From positions 1-28,291 of the IMG/VR virus record IMGVR_UViG_3300035162_004949: a stretch of 28,291 bases of DNA. One strand, 5' to 3'. Below the pieces are notes generated by a model, which saw only the letters and a program-made list of their open reading frames with translations, ran no database searches and had not been told where the DNA came from. Within the stretch, counting starts at the first letter, position 1. Each line of letters begins with the position of its first letter. The position numbers and the translations under genes were made by a program. Source of the stretch: a virus. Positions 7,005 to 17,109 of the stretch are shown here, piece after piece.

Positions 7005-10000
7005 ATGGCTAATAATTGGCAACATTTAAATTTCTTTGACAAGAACGGCAAGTATTATAATTTTGATTATGATTATTCTTCTGATAAATGGACAGGTACT
7101 GTTTACTTGCCTGAAGTTTCTATAGGTTTATTTGAAGTTGGGCAGTTATTTATATTAGAGGAATTCATTGATAAAAATACTAATGCAAAGAAATTTGGAT
7201 TCCCACATGGCATAGAAGTTGCAACTGGGACAACTGGATCTACAAATGGAGTCTGTAATTGGAATGCAGAATGGCAAACTACCGATCCTACTGAAATATT
7301 TTTATTTCAATTTAATATGAATTTTAATTCTGGTACCCAGACATCTTTGGAATTAGAGCCTGATGGGCCGCCACTACAAGTCATAACCGAATTAGAAATA
7401 CCACTAGGATCTGATCCTACTGAAACCGTTAACCCAGAAGGGTATACTATTACTGATATTATTGAATCCGAGGCATTGCAGATTAACTTTGCGATTAGGT
7501 CAGAAACAGAAAATACGTTTAAGCGAACATTATTAATTAAAGATGATTGTACTGGTAATGTTATTGCTGAAATATTAGTATGGGGTGAGACTGTCGGTGA
7601 GGATGAAAGATTACGAATCATGACTCAAAATATGGGCTATAATATTTTAGAGTCTGATAGTAGTGTATTTAGAGATACTAACATAAAAGAGATATTACCT
7701 AACTTTGAAGAAGTCAATTTAAAGAGAAAGGAAATAATGATGGAGGGTTCTAATATCTATCCTTTTATCGGTTCTTATAAAGGTTTAATAAATGCAATAA
7801 AATTCTTTGGTTATGATACATTAAAGGTTAAAGAATTTTGGAGAAATGTAGACGCAAATTCTCCAATGTTTGGTAAGTATATACAAAGTAATGCTATTTC
7901 AATACTTGATCCTATTGTTCAATTAAATGATAAAGAAATTACATTACCTAATAAGAGATTTAGAAAAACAAGTTTATTTAGTTTAGTGTATAAAATTAAT
8001 GAAATTGTACCTGATAAATTTACTGATGAAGATTTACCTATAACAGAAGAGGTTTATGATTTTACTATTGAAGAAATTTTAATTAAGTTATTTGGATTAA
8101 AGAAAAAGTTAGAAAATGAATTTTTACCACTTAATGCTAGAATAAAAGATATAACAGGAGAAGCAGATTTCTTTGGGTTACTTGAAGTGGTAAATACAAA
8201 TAGTAGAAATAAGAAAGATGAAATAGTTGCAGGTATAGATACTAATTTTAAATTGTCTACTGATGATTGTATCTACATGGACGATCTCAGGTCATTTAGT
8301 TCATTTTGTTTAGCATCAGAAGCAATAGTAAATGAAGCTATATTAAATTTTTGTAATGCATATATTTCCCCATTGACTGGAAACGAAGCAATTGGTAGAA
8401 ATTTAGTACTAGGGCCAATTTCAACAGGTGAAGTTTATCCACCAGCACCAGTAGGACCAGATCCTAATAGTCCACTAGGTTCATTGTATGATGGTAATAA
8501 TACTACAGTATCTGCTTTGGCTGATGCGTTTCTTGCTTACTTTACAAGATATGCCCCTAATCTTAGTAGGGTCGGTGCTTGGCCAGATGGAAAGTCTTCA
8601 TATTATTTACCGGACAAACCTGGCATACCTGTTGGTGCAATGACGGTTTTAGAAAACACTTCATTTAATAATATAACTTGGAATAATGTAGATTCAACAT
8701 GGGATCAGCTAAATAATGCAAATACATTTTTTACATTTGACATTGATCCACAGGGTGTTGCTGCAGGGGATGTTTTTACTGTTAATGATCCTGGTACAAA
8801 TACGGGTGCTACTTACACTGCACAGGTAGGTGATACTGATACAGAAGTTAGAGATGCTTTATACAATCAATTATCTGCACTAAAGAATTCATTTACTGAA
8901 CCGTGGGTGTATTTTGATATATCTAAAGTCAACGTAGTCACTGGGGATGTTATTAGGCTGTTTGGGCAGAACCTAAATAAACTAAAAGTTACATGCGACT
9001 CTATATATGGTTCACAATTATTATTTAATCAATTACCTGGAGAGACTCTGTTTACATGGGGCGGTATAGAAAAAGGAAACTTTGATGAGATAGAGTGGAC
9101 TATTTATAAAGATGCTAATGATAATACTCCTGCATATTATAAAGTATATAGAGGCCCTCTTTCCCAATATAATAAATTACCATTAATACTACCTTATGTT
9201 GGAACATATAGTGTAGAAATGAAGCTATATGACTTGTATAACAATATATCATCTAATGTTAAACCTGATTTTATTTGTGTTGATAACAGAGAGGTAGAAT
9301 ATTCCGGGTGGTATCAATCAAGAAAATCTAATTATACCTGGTCCAGTGAAGGTAAATATTTATGGAATGATTATGGTTCATTGTGGAATTTACCTATTGA
9401 ACCTGCTATAACATGGGATGAGGAAACTCCTGGCTTATATTCTTCACTAGATAGAGTAAATGCTATCCTTAATAATTTTGGATTAGGTACTTCACCAGAT
9501 TTTCAATTATTAAATTACCAGGATGACGGTAAAGCTAGTTTTTCTGGACCTTATAGATGGGATAATTTAAATACAGGTGGGTGGAACGATACTTATCATC
9601 TATGGTGGGATATGACTAGCACAACTGGTGATACTCCTGCATTTTTTCAATTTAAAGAAGTTGAGCCAGAAACTTATCTTAAGATAACCGATGTTAATGG
9701 CGAAACTGCAGAACATTATTTTGATTCAACTACCACTACATTAGCACAAGCAGCAGCAGGATTAAATACTAGTACAAATAGAATTATTAATAAGTATGTT
9801 TATAACGTAGTTTATGACGCGAGTAGTAATCAAAAATTTGTACAGGCAGTGTGTAGGTATTTTGGGGTACATGGCGATTGGAAGTATCTTGATATTGTAT
9901 ATGCTAATGGTGATAGAGCATGCCCATCAACTGGTGTAACTGGTGCGCCGTTCCCAACAGGGGCGACAGGCTGTCCTAGTTTAATTTATAGGAAAGGTTT

Positions 10001-10295
10001 AAGCAAATCCAGTAACCCAACTTGGAATACTGCTAAATTTATAAACAATGGTAAGACAATGCCAAAAATGACATGGTTTATGTTTGTTTATGATAAGTGT
10101 AAGATTCCAGGTAAAGCCAATCCTAGATGGATTATCAAAAATACAACTAACTCTAAGATAGCTGATATATATTTTGATAGTAAATACTTAACATATCTGT
10201 TTAAGGAATCTGGTAAATATGAGATTACTCTTGAACTCACAGATACAAATGGGAATAAATATAAAAAGGGTAGAAATATCCTAGTAATAAAATAA
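7005..10295 (+). CDS. Large baseplate wedge protein, gp7-like, with PKD/Ig-like domains
   Basis: This 1096-aa protein lies downstream of gp6-like, as T4 gp7 (1032 aa) does. The N-terminal third contains strands and an alternating helical part with IYPFIGSYKGLINAIKFFGY (about residues 248-267), a block typical of large wedge/tail proteins in T4-like phages. The middle has a Gly-Thr-Asp strand region (VFTVNDPGTNTGATYTAQVG, about 590-610). PKD/Ig-like domains appear around 685-765 (WTIYKDANDNTPAYYKVYRG, YVGTYSVEMKLYDLYNN) and at the C-terminus, about 1014-1096 (FKESGKYEITLELTDTNGNK). PKD-like domains often decorate virion surfaces. A gp7-like wedge role is inferred from order and size; a different peripheral baseplate protein remains possible. 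Confidence 0.55.
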   Translation: MANNWQHLNFFDKNGKYYNFDYDYSSDKWTGTVYLPEVSIGLFEVGQLFILEEFIDKNTNAKKFGFPHGIEVATGTTGSTNGVCNWNAEWQTTDPTEIFLFQFNMNFNSGTQTSLELEPDGPPLQVITELEIPLGSDPTETVNPEGYTITDIIESEALQINFAIRSETENTFKRTLLIKDDCTGNVIAEILVWGETVGEDERLRIMTQNMGYNILESDSSVFRDTNIKEILPNFEEVNLKRKEIMMEGSNIYPFIGSYKGLINAIKFFGYDTLKVKEFWRNVDANSPMFGKYIQSNAISILDPIVQLNDKEITLPNKRFRKTSLFSLVYKINEIVPDKFTDEDLPITEEVYDFTIEEILIKLFGLKKKLENEFLPLNARIKDITGEADFFGLLEVVNTNSRNKKDEIVAGIDTNFKLSTDDCIYMDDLRSFSSFCLASEAIVNEAILNFCNAYISPLTGNEAIGRNLVLGPISTGEVYPPAPVGPDPNSPLGSLYDGNNTTVSALADAFLAYFTRYAPNLSRVGAWPDGKSSYYLPDKPGIPVGAMTVLENTSFNNITWNNVDSTWDQLNNANTFFTFDIDPQGVAAGDVFTVNDPGTNTGATYTAQVGDTDTEVRDALYNQLSALKNSFTEPWVYFDISKVNVVTGDVIRLFGQNLNKLKVTCDSIYGSQLLFNQLPGETLFTWGGIEKGNFDEIEWTIYKDANDNTPAYYKVYRGPLSQYNKLPLILPYVGTYSVEMKLYDLYNNISSNVKPDFICVDNREVEYSGWYQSRKSNYTWSSEGKYLWNDYGSLWNLPIEPAITWDEETPGLYSSLDRVNAILNNFGLGTSPDFQLLNYQDDGKASFSGPYRWDNLNTGGWNDTYHLWWDMTSTTGDTPAFFQFKEVEPETYLKITDVNGETAEHYFDSTTTTLAQAAAGLNTSTNRIINKYVYNVVYDASSNQKFVQAVCRYFGVHGDWKYLDIVYANGDRACPSTGVTGAPFPTGATGCPSLIYRKGLSKSSNPTWNTAKFINNGKTMPKMTWFMFVYDKCKIPGKANPRWIIKNTTNSKIADIYFDSKYLTYLFKESGKYEITLELTDTNGNKYKKGRNILVIK

Positions 10296-10318
10296 CTAAT
10301 GAAAAATAAAATTAAAAC

Positions 10319-10972
10319 ATGGCTATATCAGTAACAGAAATTCTTGGGACAGATTCATTATCCGGCTCTAGGTTAGTATTGAATGACAACTTCAATATTT
10401 TAACAAGTGAAATCAATGCAATGGAGGTTTACATTAATCCAACGGCAGGTACAATTAACAATCTTAATAATCTTCAAACCGAGGCGTTAAGAGTTGGCTT
10501 AAGCACTATATTATTAGATATTAATGCTTCTACTTTTGATGTTCTAACTAACGTTAATATGACAGGTAACCTTAACCTTAACGGAGGAGGTTTATTTAGA
10601 AATGACGTAAATGTAACCACTTTAAATGATACTACTGCTGCAGGCAGTAGTTTAATTAATGTAGGTGGTACTGGAACAATACCAGGCTCGAGTATATATA
10701 GAGTTGGTAATTCATTAGGGACAACACTTACACTCCAGGTATATAATGGGGCAATTGGTCAAGAAATATTCTTTACTTATTCAGAAGCACAAACTGGTGT
10801 AATTAGTATTGCTAGCCCAACAGGATCATTAGTATTACCTGGTACTACGCCTAATAACACTAAAATTAATTTAGCTGCTATAGGGCAAACTGCACACTTA
10901 TTATGTGTTGATCGTGGAGATGGAAATGGGGTTTGGTTCTTGGTTGGTGGAGCTGGGTATACAATAGCTTAA
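10319..10972 (+). CDS. Short fibre-like / baseplate decoration protein
   Basis: This 217-aa protein opens with MAISVTEILGTDSLSGSRLV and continues LNDNFNILTSEIN. The same spacing of conserved residues (MAI, L, D, S, N.NF, L) opens the collagen-like fibre at 21740, so both probably share a virion-attachment sequence. A short helical part (about 20-65) is followed by a Gly/Thr/Asn-rich beta region (VNMTGNLNLNGGG, about 80-92) and a C-terminal strand-rich head ending in GVWFLVGGAGYTIA. The pattern is that of a small trimeric fibre or decoration protein. There is no signal peptide. It lies between gp7-like and large coiled-coil structural genes. Confidence 0.55.
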   Translation: MAISVTEILGTDSLSGSRLVLNDNFNILTSEINAMEVYINPTAGTINNLNNLQTEALRVGLSTILLDINASTFDVLTNVNMTGNLNLNGGGLFRNDVNVTTLNDTTAAGSSLINVGGTGTIPGSSIYRVGNSLGTTLTLQVYNGAIGQEIFFTYSEAQTGVISIASPTGSLVLPGTTPNNTKINLAAIGQTAHLLCVDRGDGNGVWFLVGGAGYTIA

Positions 10973-10990
10973 TAAAAAGAAAACAGATAC

Positions 10991-13108
10991 ATGGCAACTA
11001 CGCCTTTAATTAAAACGCCGCAGGCTGATGGAGGTACATTTTATACCTTCTCTTCTTCTGCGAGAGATCTTTCAAAGACTCTTAATAATGATCAACTTAA
11101 ATTGGTCTTTTCTAAGTTTGTGCTTTTAAATATTCCAGACTTTGATGGGCTTCCTTACCCAGGTTTTGGATCAAATCAGAATTACATGCAATTTGATACT
11201 ATTGATGGTATGATTGCTAGTGGCGGGAATGCAGCTGATCCTAATGTTAACTTTACACAAAGTCTTCAGAATTACGCACTGAACTTAGAAGAGTTAATAA
11301 TTAGTGATACTTCTTATGATAATACAACACAGAGATCTGTTGCAGAGCGAGTATTCTTTAAATGGATGAAAGAGACTGGTTCGATGAGGTTTAGACCTGC
11401 TACTAATCTTGAAAAAAATCCTGGAGTTTCTCGGCCTTTATTTGTAGAAGAGGATACTGTGCTAACCGGGAGTACTCAGTATAGAAGAGTTGTACAATAT
11501 GTTGGTGATATTGATATTGTAAATAATGTAGATAAAGCAGGAGAAGCTTATACTGAACTTTATATTAACGTGCCTACTGAAGTTGGTGGAACTCCAACTA
11601 TTTTATTTGATTCTATTTCTGATGCCAATTATCAACCAAGTTTAACAATACGAGGCAAAGATGAATATATTTTAGGTCGTGGTATTAATACTATACACCC
11701 ACAAGGATTAGACACTTTCGCATTCTATGATTATGACCAGCCTTTAGCTGGCCCTCCAATAAATGGTGGGTATACTGATCCTAATGCAAATTGGATGAAT
11801 GAACCTAACCCTCCTACTTCGGTAGATTCTTATTTTACTGAACCTATCACCTTCACAAATTCTGCTAGTGTACCTATAAGAAAATATCCTGCAGATTACG
11901 GTAACCCTGCAAATTTTAGTGGTGTTACTTATGTAAGATCTGAATTAGATGGAATCAGTGTTGATTTTACACCAAACGATTATGAGCAAATTATAACCGA
12001 TCCTAGTATTTCAACGATTCCACAATTTAATGGAACTGATCTATCTAATACTTTTGAATTTAATGCGGTATTAGTTTACTATGATATGGTAGACACTAGT
12101 AATGCTGCAAATACAGTTACAAATCTTTATGGTATTTTACTTGTAGATAATATTACACCAACCACGGATGGTGGCTTCATTCAGAGATATCCTAAATATA
12201 AACCTAATAAGGTAACAGGACAAAATGGAAACAGTTATGGATTTAAAATCAATTTACGGTTTGATGCTTCACCTGGAACATCAGGTATAGACACAATCGT
12301 CAATGACTATAATACATTTTCAATGCAGCTCTTTAGTGAAGCAACTGCACAATTACAAGAATCTGCAAAAATATTTCAGAACCAACAGTTAGAAATATCT
12401 ACATTAGATCAAAAGGTTCAAGTATTAGAAAATCAAATAACTAATGTTGCTGATGTGACTTCTCTACAAGCACAAATCACCAGTGTACAAAATCAACTTG
12501 ATAATGCAAATCTTGCATTTGCAAACGGTACAGTATTACTTGATCTTATTGCAAAAAATTCAGATGAGATACAAGGGTTGGCTCAAGGTAACGTACCAAT
12601 TTCGTTACAATATAATACAGATGTAGTTAGGCAAGGGACAGGTATTACAGTAGATACTAATACACCTAATATAATTACTATTTCATTAGATTCACAAGAA
12701 TATAATTTTAATGTACCTTTTAATAGCGATGAGGTACAAATAACAACAACTAATCCGTTAAACTTAAATCAAGCAATACCCCAAGTGTTTACTTCATTAA
12801 GAACTTATACTAACATGTTAAGATTAGATACAGTTAATGAGGCCGGAGGGGACTTAAATATTTATATTAATGATACTAGTGTACAGTGGAAAACTGGGCA
12901 GGTTTTAAGACTAGTATTTAATAATGAGTTAAATATAGGCTCTAGGAATATTAGAATTTGGACTGATGCAACAGATAGGTTAGGTGCAGGTTCTTATGGA
13001 ATATCTATAGGTGTAATTACTAATGCTGATATATCTAAAAATCCTATTATTGAATTTATATGTACTGAGCAAGGTGTGTTAGATTTTGTATATGATATAA
13101 TTAAATAA
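10991..13108 (+). CDS. Virion structural protein with central coiled coil (baseplate/fibre)
   Basis: This 705-aa protein has three parts. Residues 1-435 are a strand-rich region beginning ATTPLIKTPQADGGTFYTFS, an opening I associate with structural proteins of T4-like phages from marine samples. Residues about 440-535 form a coiled coil (LQESAKIFQNQQLEISTLDQ, VQVLENQITNV, LQAQITSVQNQL), probably trimeric. Residues about 535-705 are a compact beta-rich C-terminal domain (GITVDTNTPNIITISLDSQE to the end). The layout globular base, coiled-coil shaft, C-terminal head suits a fibre or a peripheral baseplate protein that holds a fibre. It could correspond in role to T4 gp8-gp10, but I see no residue-level match. 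Confidence 0.55.
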   Translation: MATTPLIKTPQADGGTFYTFSSSARDLSKTLNNDQLKLVFSKFVLLNIPDFDGLPYPGFGSNQNYMQFDTIDGMIASGGNAADPNVNFTQSLQNYALNLEELIISDTSYDNTTQRSVAERVFFKWMKETGSMRFRPATNLEKNPGVSRPLFVEEDTVLTGSTQYRRVVQYVGDIDIVNNVDKAGEAYTELYINVPTEVGGTPTILFDSISDANYQPSLTIRGKDEYILGRGINTIHPQGLDTFAFYDYDQPLAGPPINGGYTDPNANWMNEPNPPTSVDSYFTEPITFTNSASVPIRKYPADYGNPANFSGVTYVRSELDGISVDFTPNDYEQIITDPSISTIPQFNGTDLSNTFEFNAVLVYYDMVDTSNAANTVTNLYGILLVDNITPTTDGGFIQRYPKYKPNKVTGQNGNSYGFKINLRFDASPGTSGIDTIVNDYNTFSMQLFSEATAQLQESAKIFQNQQLEISTLDQKVQVLENQITNVADVTSLQAQITSVQNQLDNANLAFANGTVLLDLIAKNSDEIQGLAQGNVPISLQYNTDVVRQGTGITVDTNTPNIITISLDSQEYNFNVPFNSDEVQITTTNPLNLNQAIPQVFTSLRTYTNMLRLDTVNEAGGDLNIYINDTSVQWKTGQVLRLVFNNELNIGSRNIRIWTDATDRLGAGSYGISIGVITNADISKNPIIEFICTEQGVLDFVYDIIK

Positions 13109-13133
13109 ATAATAAAAGAAAGAATACAAATAG

Positions 13134-16100
13134 ATGGCTAAAAATAATTCAATATCAACACTTTTACCTGAACTTCTTAGACTTTTTAATAATTCTTTAG
13201 AAAGTTTTGAAAAGGTTAATCAGGCCATAACTTCTAGTAATGAGTCGGTTACAATAAATATTCAAAATGATAACGGAACAAATTCTAGAGTTACTATTCC
13301 TAGTTTTGGCTTTCTTAAAAACTCTGTTGATAGACTACAAACTAATATTGATACTATTACAAACTTAAATGGTAGTAATAGCTCTATTAGGCTAGCCGAT
13401 GGTACATTTAGAAAATTAGTATTAGCAAAACTTCCTACAGAAGCACAGGATTTAAATTCTATAAATTCTGTTGAAAACTTTAACATTAAACCTAATTGGT
13501 TTTTTGAGGAATTAATTAATCCACTTCTTTATGTATCTTTTGATTTAACAGGCCAAGTGCCTATTGATACTGAAAGAGCTATAATCCAAAGGTATATTTT
13601 AAATACTAATACTCAAACTAAAGTTAATTACTTCGTAGATAATTTTGAAGGTAGAGCTGATATAAGTTATAATGATTTCTTACAGCAAATAGTTGAAAGA
13701 AATATTTCATATGTATTAGATGAAGCAGTAGTAGACCTACCGCCTAGAATAAAAAGATATACTGGAAACTTTAGTGTACTGAGAATATCAGATGCTACTG
13801 TTACAGAGGAAATAAACGGTGTTAGCGTCACATCTCAAAGAAAACAATATAAACTAAATAAGATATTTTATACTGACTCAGAGGCTGATTTTGATGATAC
13901 TATTCAGCTATCTGTTGGTGATAGTTTAGAGGTTATAAGTAATCCTATTAATACAAGATATAGAATAATAAAATTAGATTCTAGTACTAACACGGTTATT
14001 TTAGAATTAGTTGAAGGATCAGATCCTATAAGAATCGGTTCTGATATTTTAAAAATATCATCGTCATTAGAAGATAATATACAAGTTGATGTTACTGTTG
14101 GGTTTAATGAAAGATGCGTAACATTTGTTAAGCCTATAGATCCTGATTCAAAAATACCTTCAGTGAATTGGTCTCCAGGTAGTGCATTTTATACAAATAC
14201 ATTGACTACTGTAAACTCTAACGGTGCTGAGCAAACTTTATCTGAATATTATCAACAAAGTGCAATTGACTTTGGTTCAATGTTACTTTCGTTTGCAGAT
14301 GATAAAATACCGACAACAAGAGATGGCCTTACACCTAATTCCCCAACAGTAAATGTAGAAGATTTCAAAGTTAAAATAATTAATCAGCAGGTTAGTGAAT
14401 CCCCAGCGATTATACAATTAACTGATTTAAGTAGCCAAAAAAATACTATTGAATCAACGCTGAAAGAATTAGATGGATCTATTAGACAAAACAGAACTAA
14501 AATACAAACTACTAATTACTCTACTGAAGTTGAACGTGATGCTGATATAAATGCTCTACAAGGGACAATAACAGAGAGATCTTCACAAGCTGAATTATAT
14601 TCATCAGTAGTAAAAGAAATTGATGCTAATGCTAAAGACAATTCAGTTTCAAGTATTTCTCCTAAATATAGAGCAAGAGGGTTTTGGGCAATGCCAGAAG
14701 AAAAGTCAACGCCTGCAACCGGATCACAGGCTATAATTAAATTTAAAATAAGATACCGTTATCTTTCAGATGATGGTGCTGCAAATCCAGTCGATCAGTT
14801 TAGCTTTAATGATGGTAGTGGAAAAAGCGAAGGCGCATTTTCAAATTATATTATTATTGAAAGTACGCTAAGGCCGAGAGTAAAAAACCCTGTGACTGAG
14901 GTTTATGAATGGGTAGAGATAGATGCTAACAATGCAGAGTCGGTCAATATTAATCAATTAGACATACCGATAAGAAAGGGTGAAAAGGTAGAGGTGCAAG
15001 TAAAATCAATTAGTGAAGCAGGCTGGCCATCTAATCCATTGGAAGGTCCATGGTCTGATCCTGTAATAATTTCATTCCCTGCCGATCTTAGTTCTGATAA
15101 TGCAGTAGAAGCTATTATCAATCAGAATCAACAAGACTTAGCCAAAGTTTCATTAGAACAAGATTTAAATGCAAAAGGTATAGATGAACATTTAAGTAGT
15201 TCATTTGTTGCAAACGAAACTTATTTTGCGCACTCTGCTCCAGTTATTGCATCAGGATTTTTATCAGAAAACCAAACTCCTATTGATTTATTTAGTAAAC
15301 TAAATGAGATGCAAGCTAGGTTAGATGAATTTTCTGAAATACTAAGAAATGCACAAGGGGAATTAGTAGTAACTTTAATTGATGATCAAGGTAATGTTAC
15401 AAATCTTAATAGAAATGCAGTAACTAAAGTTTTTGCAGGTTTCTATTCACAGGAGGTATCCAACCTAGACGATCCTCGTGGAGCTGTTATATCCAAAACA
15501 TTTTTTATTAATTTAGCAAACCGAGAACAAACTGGTTTAAGATTAGTTTCAAGAATAGCTGGTAACCGACAGAGGATGGTTAAACAATCTGAAAACCCTG
15601 GATATTTAATAGGCGATGTTACTTCAGGCTCTACAATATTACCTGCTACTTATTCATGGTTAGATAATAGCTCAAATAATCAAAGTAATGGTAGAGCAAC
15701 ATATACTGCAGACGATTCTGATTATAACACCGTTAGAAAATATGATTTGGCACCAATCCTTTTAACAAACCCGACAGTTGATTCTACATGGAGCTATGGG
15801 CAAACAACTTCAATTGCACCATATCAATCTACACAAAACAAAAATCAATTTATAAGTAGCAGATACAGCGATGTTTCATCTGAAGAGAATTTTTATAGTT
15901 ATGTAAATCCAGATAATGATTATACTTTTAATTTAGATACTGTGGAGAATTTTTATGGTAGAACCGGGTTTATAAGTACTTCAACTGCTGGTGAATTTAT
16001 ATGGGGCGGTGGTTTTGATGCAGGTGGGAAACCTACCACTGCACTTACATACGATAACCTAGGAATTGATGATACTATAGAGATACAGATTACACACCCA

Positions 16101-17021
16101 TATATACAAAACTTTGAAACTTATAGACAAGCATACATCCAAGCAACAGGAGATACTGTTACATTAGGTACCCTTACAGATGGACCATTGCCGATTGATC
16201 CCCCACTACCTGGAATTCCTCAATCAAATTGTACATCAAGTGGAAATGGTACTGCTAATATTTTATTTAGACATTCAAAGTTTATACCTCTGCAGTCTGA
16301 TCAAAAATATGGCAAACAGCAGGCGATATATTTAAATGAAAATACAGTAAGTCTTAATGCTCTTGCTACAGCATCGCCATTTTTATCAGTACAATGGGAT
16401 AGCGGGCAGACTTTACAGGCTAGCCCTAGTATTATTTATATACCTACTCTATCTACAGCAGGCTCAGTAGTCAATAGTGGAAAAGGGTATGAGAGAAATG
16501 CAAAAACTTCATTTGATACATTTGATCAGTACACACTAGGTAAAAAATCGTGTGGTTCTTATTTATTTATGTCTGCTGATGATCATCAAGGCTTACAAGT
16601 AGAGGGTGATTCTATTCAATCTTCTATAGTAATACAATTTGGCCAGCAGAATTCAGTAAATATACCGATAGTGTTTCAATATAGAATGACTGATTACTTT
16701 GGGACTGGCTCGGGGTCTAATGGTGGAATAGGAAATATTGCAGGGGATTCAACTGGTTCTACTGTTAATGTTACTTATTCTAAGAAAATTGGATTTGATG
16801 TATATCCTAATAACCAAGATGTTTATCAATATGATATTGAAGTATTTTCTAAATATAGGTCTGATAATCTTAACATAGATGTATTCCCATCAAAAACTGT
16901 AACTAAAGGTTTAAATGATTTAGAAAAAGTATTAGCTAAGCTTAGCCCAAGTGTAACTGCAACTAGAGTAAATCAGATTGTTAGAGGCAATGCTAGTGAC
17001 GGTGGGGTTAATAAAGGATAA
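13134..17021 (+). CDS. Very large virion structural protein with coiled coils and FnIII-like domain
   Basis: This 1295-aa protein begins with a helical N-terminus (LLPELLRLFNNSLESFEKVN) and then strand-rich domains up to about residue 425. A coiled coil spans about 428-510 (LSSQKNTIESTLKELDGSIR). Residues about 511-650 look like a fibronectin-III/Ig-like domain (IIKFKIRYRYLSDDG, KGEKVEVQVKSISEAGWPS, GPWSDPVIISFP). A second helical part follows (about 650-745, LFSKLNEMQARLDEFSEILR). The C-terminal 550 residues are beta-rich with many Tyr, Ser, Thr and Asn, like receptor-facing fibre regions. A baseplate-periphery or long-fibre role is inferred. The gene is followed by one of the longer gaps (17022-17109), which carries a strong hairpin. 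Confidence 0.5.
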   Translation: MAKNNSISTLLPELLRLFNNSLESFEKVNQAITSSNESVTINIQNDNGTNSRVTIPSFGFLKNSVDRLQTNIDTITNLNGSNSSIRLADGTFRKLVLAKLPTEAQDLNSINSVENFNIKPNWFFEELINPLLYVSFDLTGQVPIDTERAIIQRYILNTNTQTKVNYFVDNFEGRADISYNDFLQQIVERNISYVLDEAVVDLPPRIKRYTGNFSVLRISDATVTEEINGVSVTSQRKQYKLNKIFYTDSEADFDDTIQLSVGDSLEVISNPINTRYRIIKLDSSTNTVILELVEGSDPIRIGSDILKISSSLEDNIQVDVTVGFNERCVTFVKPIDPDSKIPSVNWSPGSAFYTNTLTTVNSNGAEQTLSEYYQQSAIDFGSMLLSFADDKIPTTRDGLTPNSPTVNVEDFKVKIINQQVSESPAIIQLTDLSSQKNTIESTLKELDGSIRQNRTKIQTTNYSTEVERDADINALQGTITERSSQAELYSSVVKEIDANAKDNSVSSISPKYRARGFWAMPEEKSTPATGSQAIIKFKIRYRYLSDDGAANPVDQFSFNDGSGKSEGAFSNYIIIESTLRPRVKNPVTEVYEWVEIDANNAESVNINQLDIPIRKGEKVEVQVKSISEAGWPSNPLEGPWSDPVIISFPADLSSDNAVEAIINQNQQDLAKVSLEQDLNAKGIDEHLSSSFVANETYFAHSAPVIASGFLSENQTPIDLFSKLNEMQARLDEFSEILRNAQGELVVTLIDDQGNVTNLNRNAVTKVFAGFYSQEVSNLDDPRGAVISKTFFINLANREQTGLRLVSRIAGNRQRMVKQSENPGYLIGDVTSGSTILPATYSWLDNSSNNQSNGRATYTADDSDYNTVRKYDLAPILLTNPTVDSTWSYGQTTSIAPYQSTQNKNQFISSRYSDVSSEENFYSYVNPDNDYTFNLDTVENFYGRTGFISTSTAGEFIWGGGFDAGGKPTTALTYDNLGIDDTIEIQITHPYIQNFETYRQAYIQATGDTVTLGTLTDGPLPIDPPLPGIPQSNCTSSGNGTANILFRHSKFIPLQSDQKYGKQQAIYLNENTVSLNALATASPFLSVQWDSGQTLQASPSIIYIPTLSTAGSVVNSGKGYERNAKTSFDTFDQYTLGKKSCGSYLFMSADDHQGLQVEGDSIQSSIVIQFGQQNSVNIPIVFQYRMTDYFGTGSGSNGGIGNIAGDSTGSTVNVTYSKKIGFDVYPNNQDVYQYDIEVFSKYRSDNLNIDVFPSKTVTKGLNDLEKVLAKLSPSVTATRVNQIVRGNASDGGVNKG

Positions 17022-17058
17022 TCATAATAAGGTTCTGTTGATGCTACTAAATAAGTAC

Positions 17059-17105
17059 TCAATTTTCACTACCTATGGTGAATAAATAAAAAAAGTGAAA
17101 ATTGA
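17059..17105 (+). promoter_or_regulatory. Perfect 12-bp hairpin ending 4 nt before the ATG of the giant gene
   Basis: Arms 17059-17070 (TCAATTTTCACT) and 17094-17105 (AGTGAAAATTGA) are perfectly complementary over 12 bp with a 23-base loop. A second GTGAA copy at 17078-17082 can pair with TTCAC at 17065-17069, giving a smaller competing hairpin. No U-tract follows the right arm. The loop contains AATAAATA at 17081-17088. Confidence 0.65.
17081..17088 (+). promoter_or_regulatory. Candidate late promoter octamer AATAAATA inside hairpin loop
   Basis: It matches the T4 late consensus TATAAATA at 7 of 8 positions. A start six bases downstream would be at 17094, exactly the first base of the hairpin's right arm, leaving a leader of about 16 bases to ATG 17110. 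The call rests on this positional match with the other two hairpins. Confidence 0.3.
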
Positions 17106-17109
17106 ATTA

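Noticed and set aside
17095-17109. GTG start for the giant gene
   Set aside because: It lies within the right arm of the 12-bp hairpin and adds only five residues; ATG 17110 matches the hairpin-to-start spacing of the two other sites. It remains possible.
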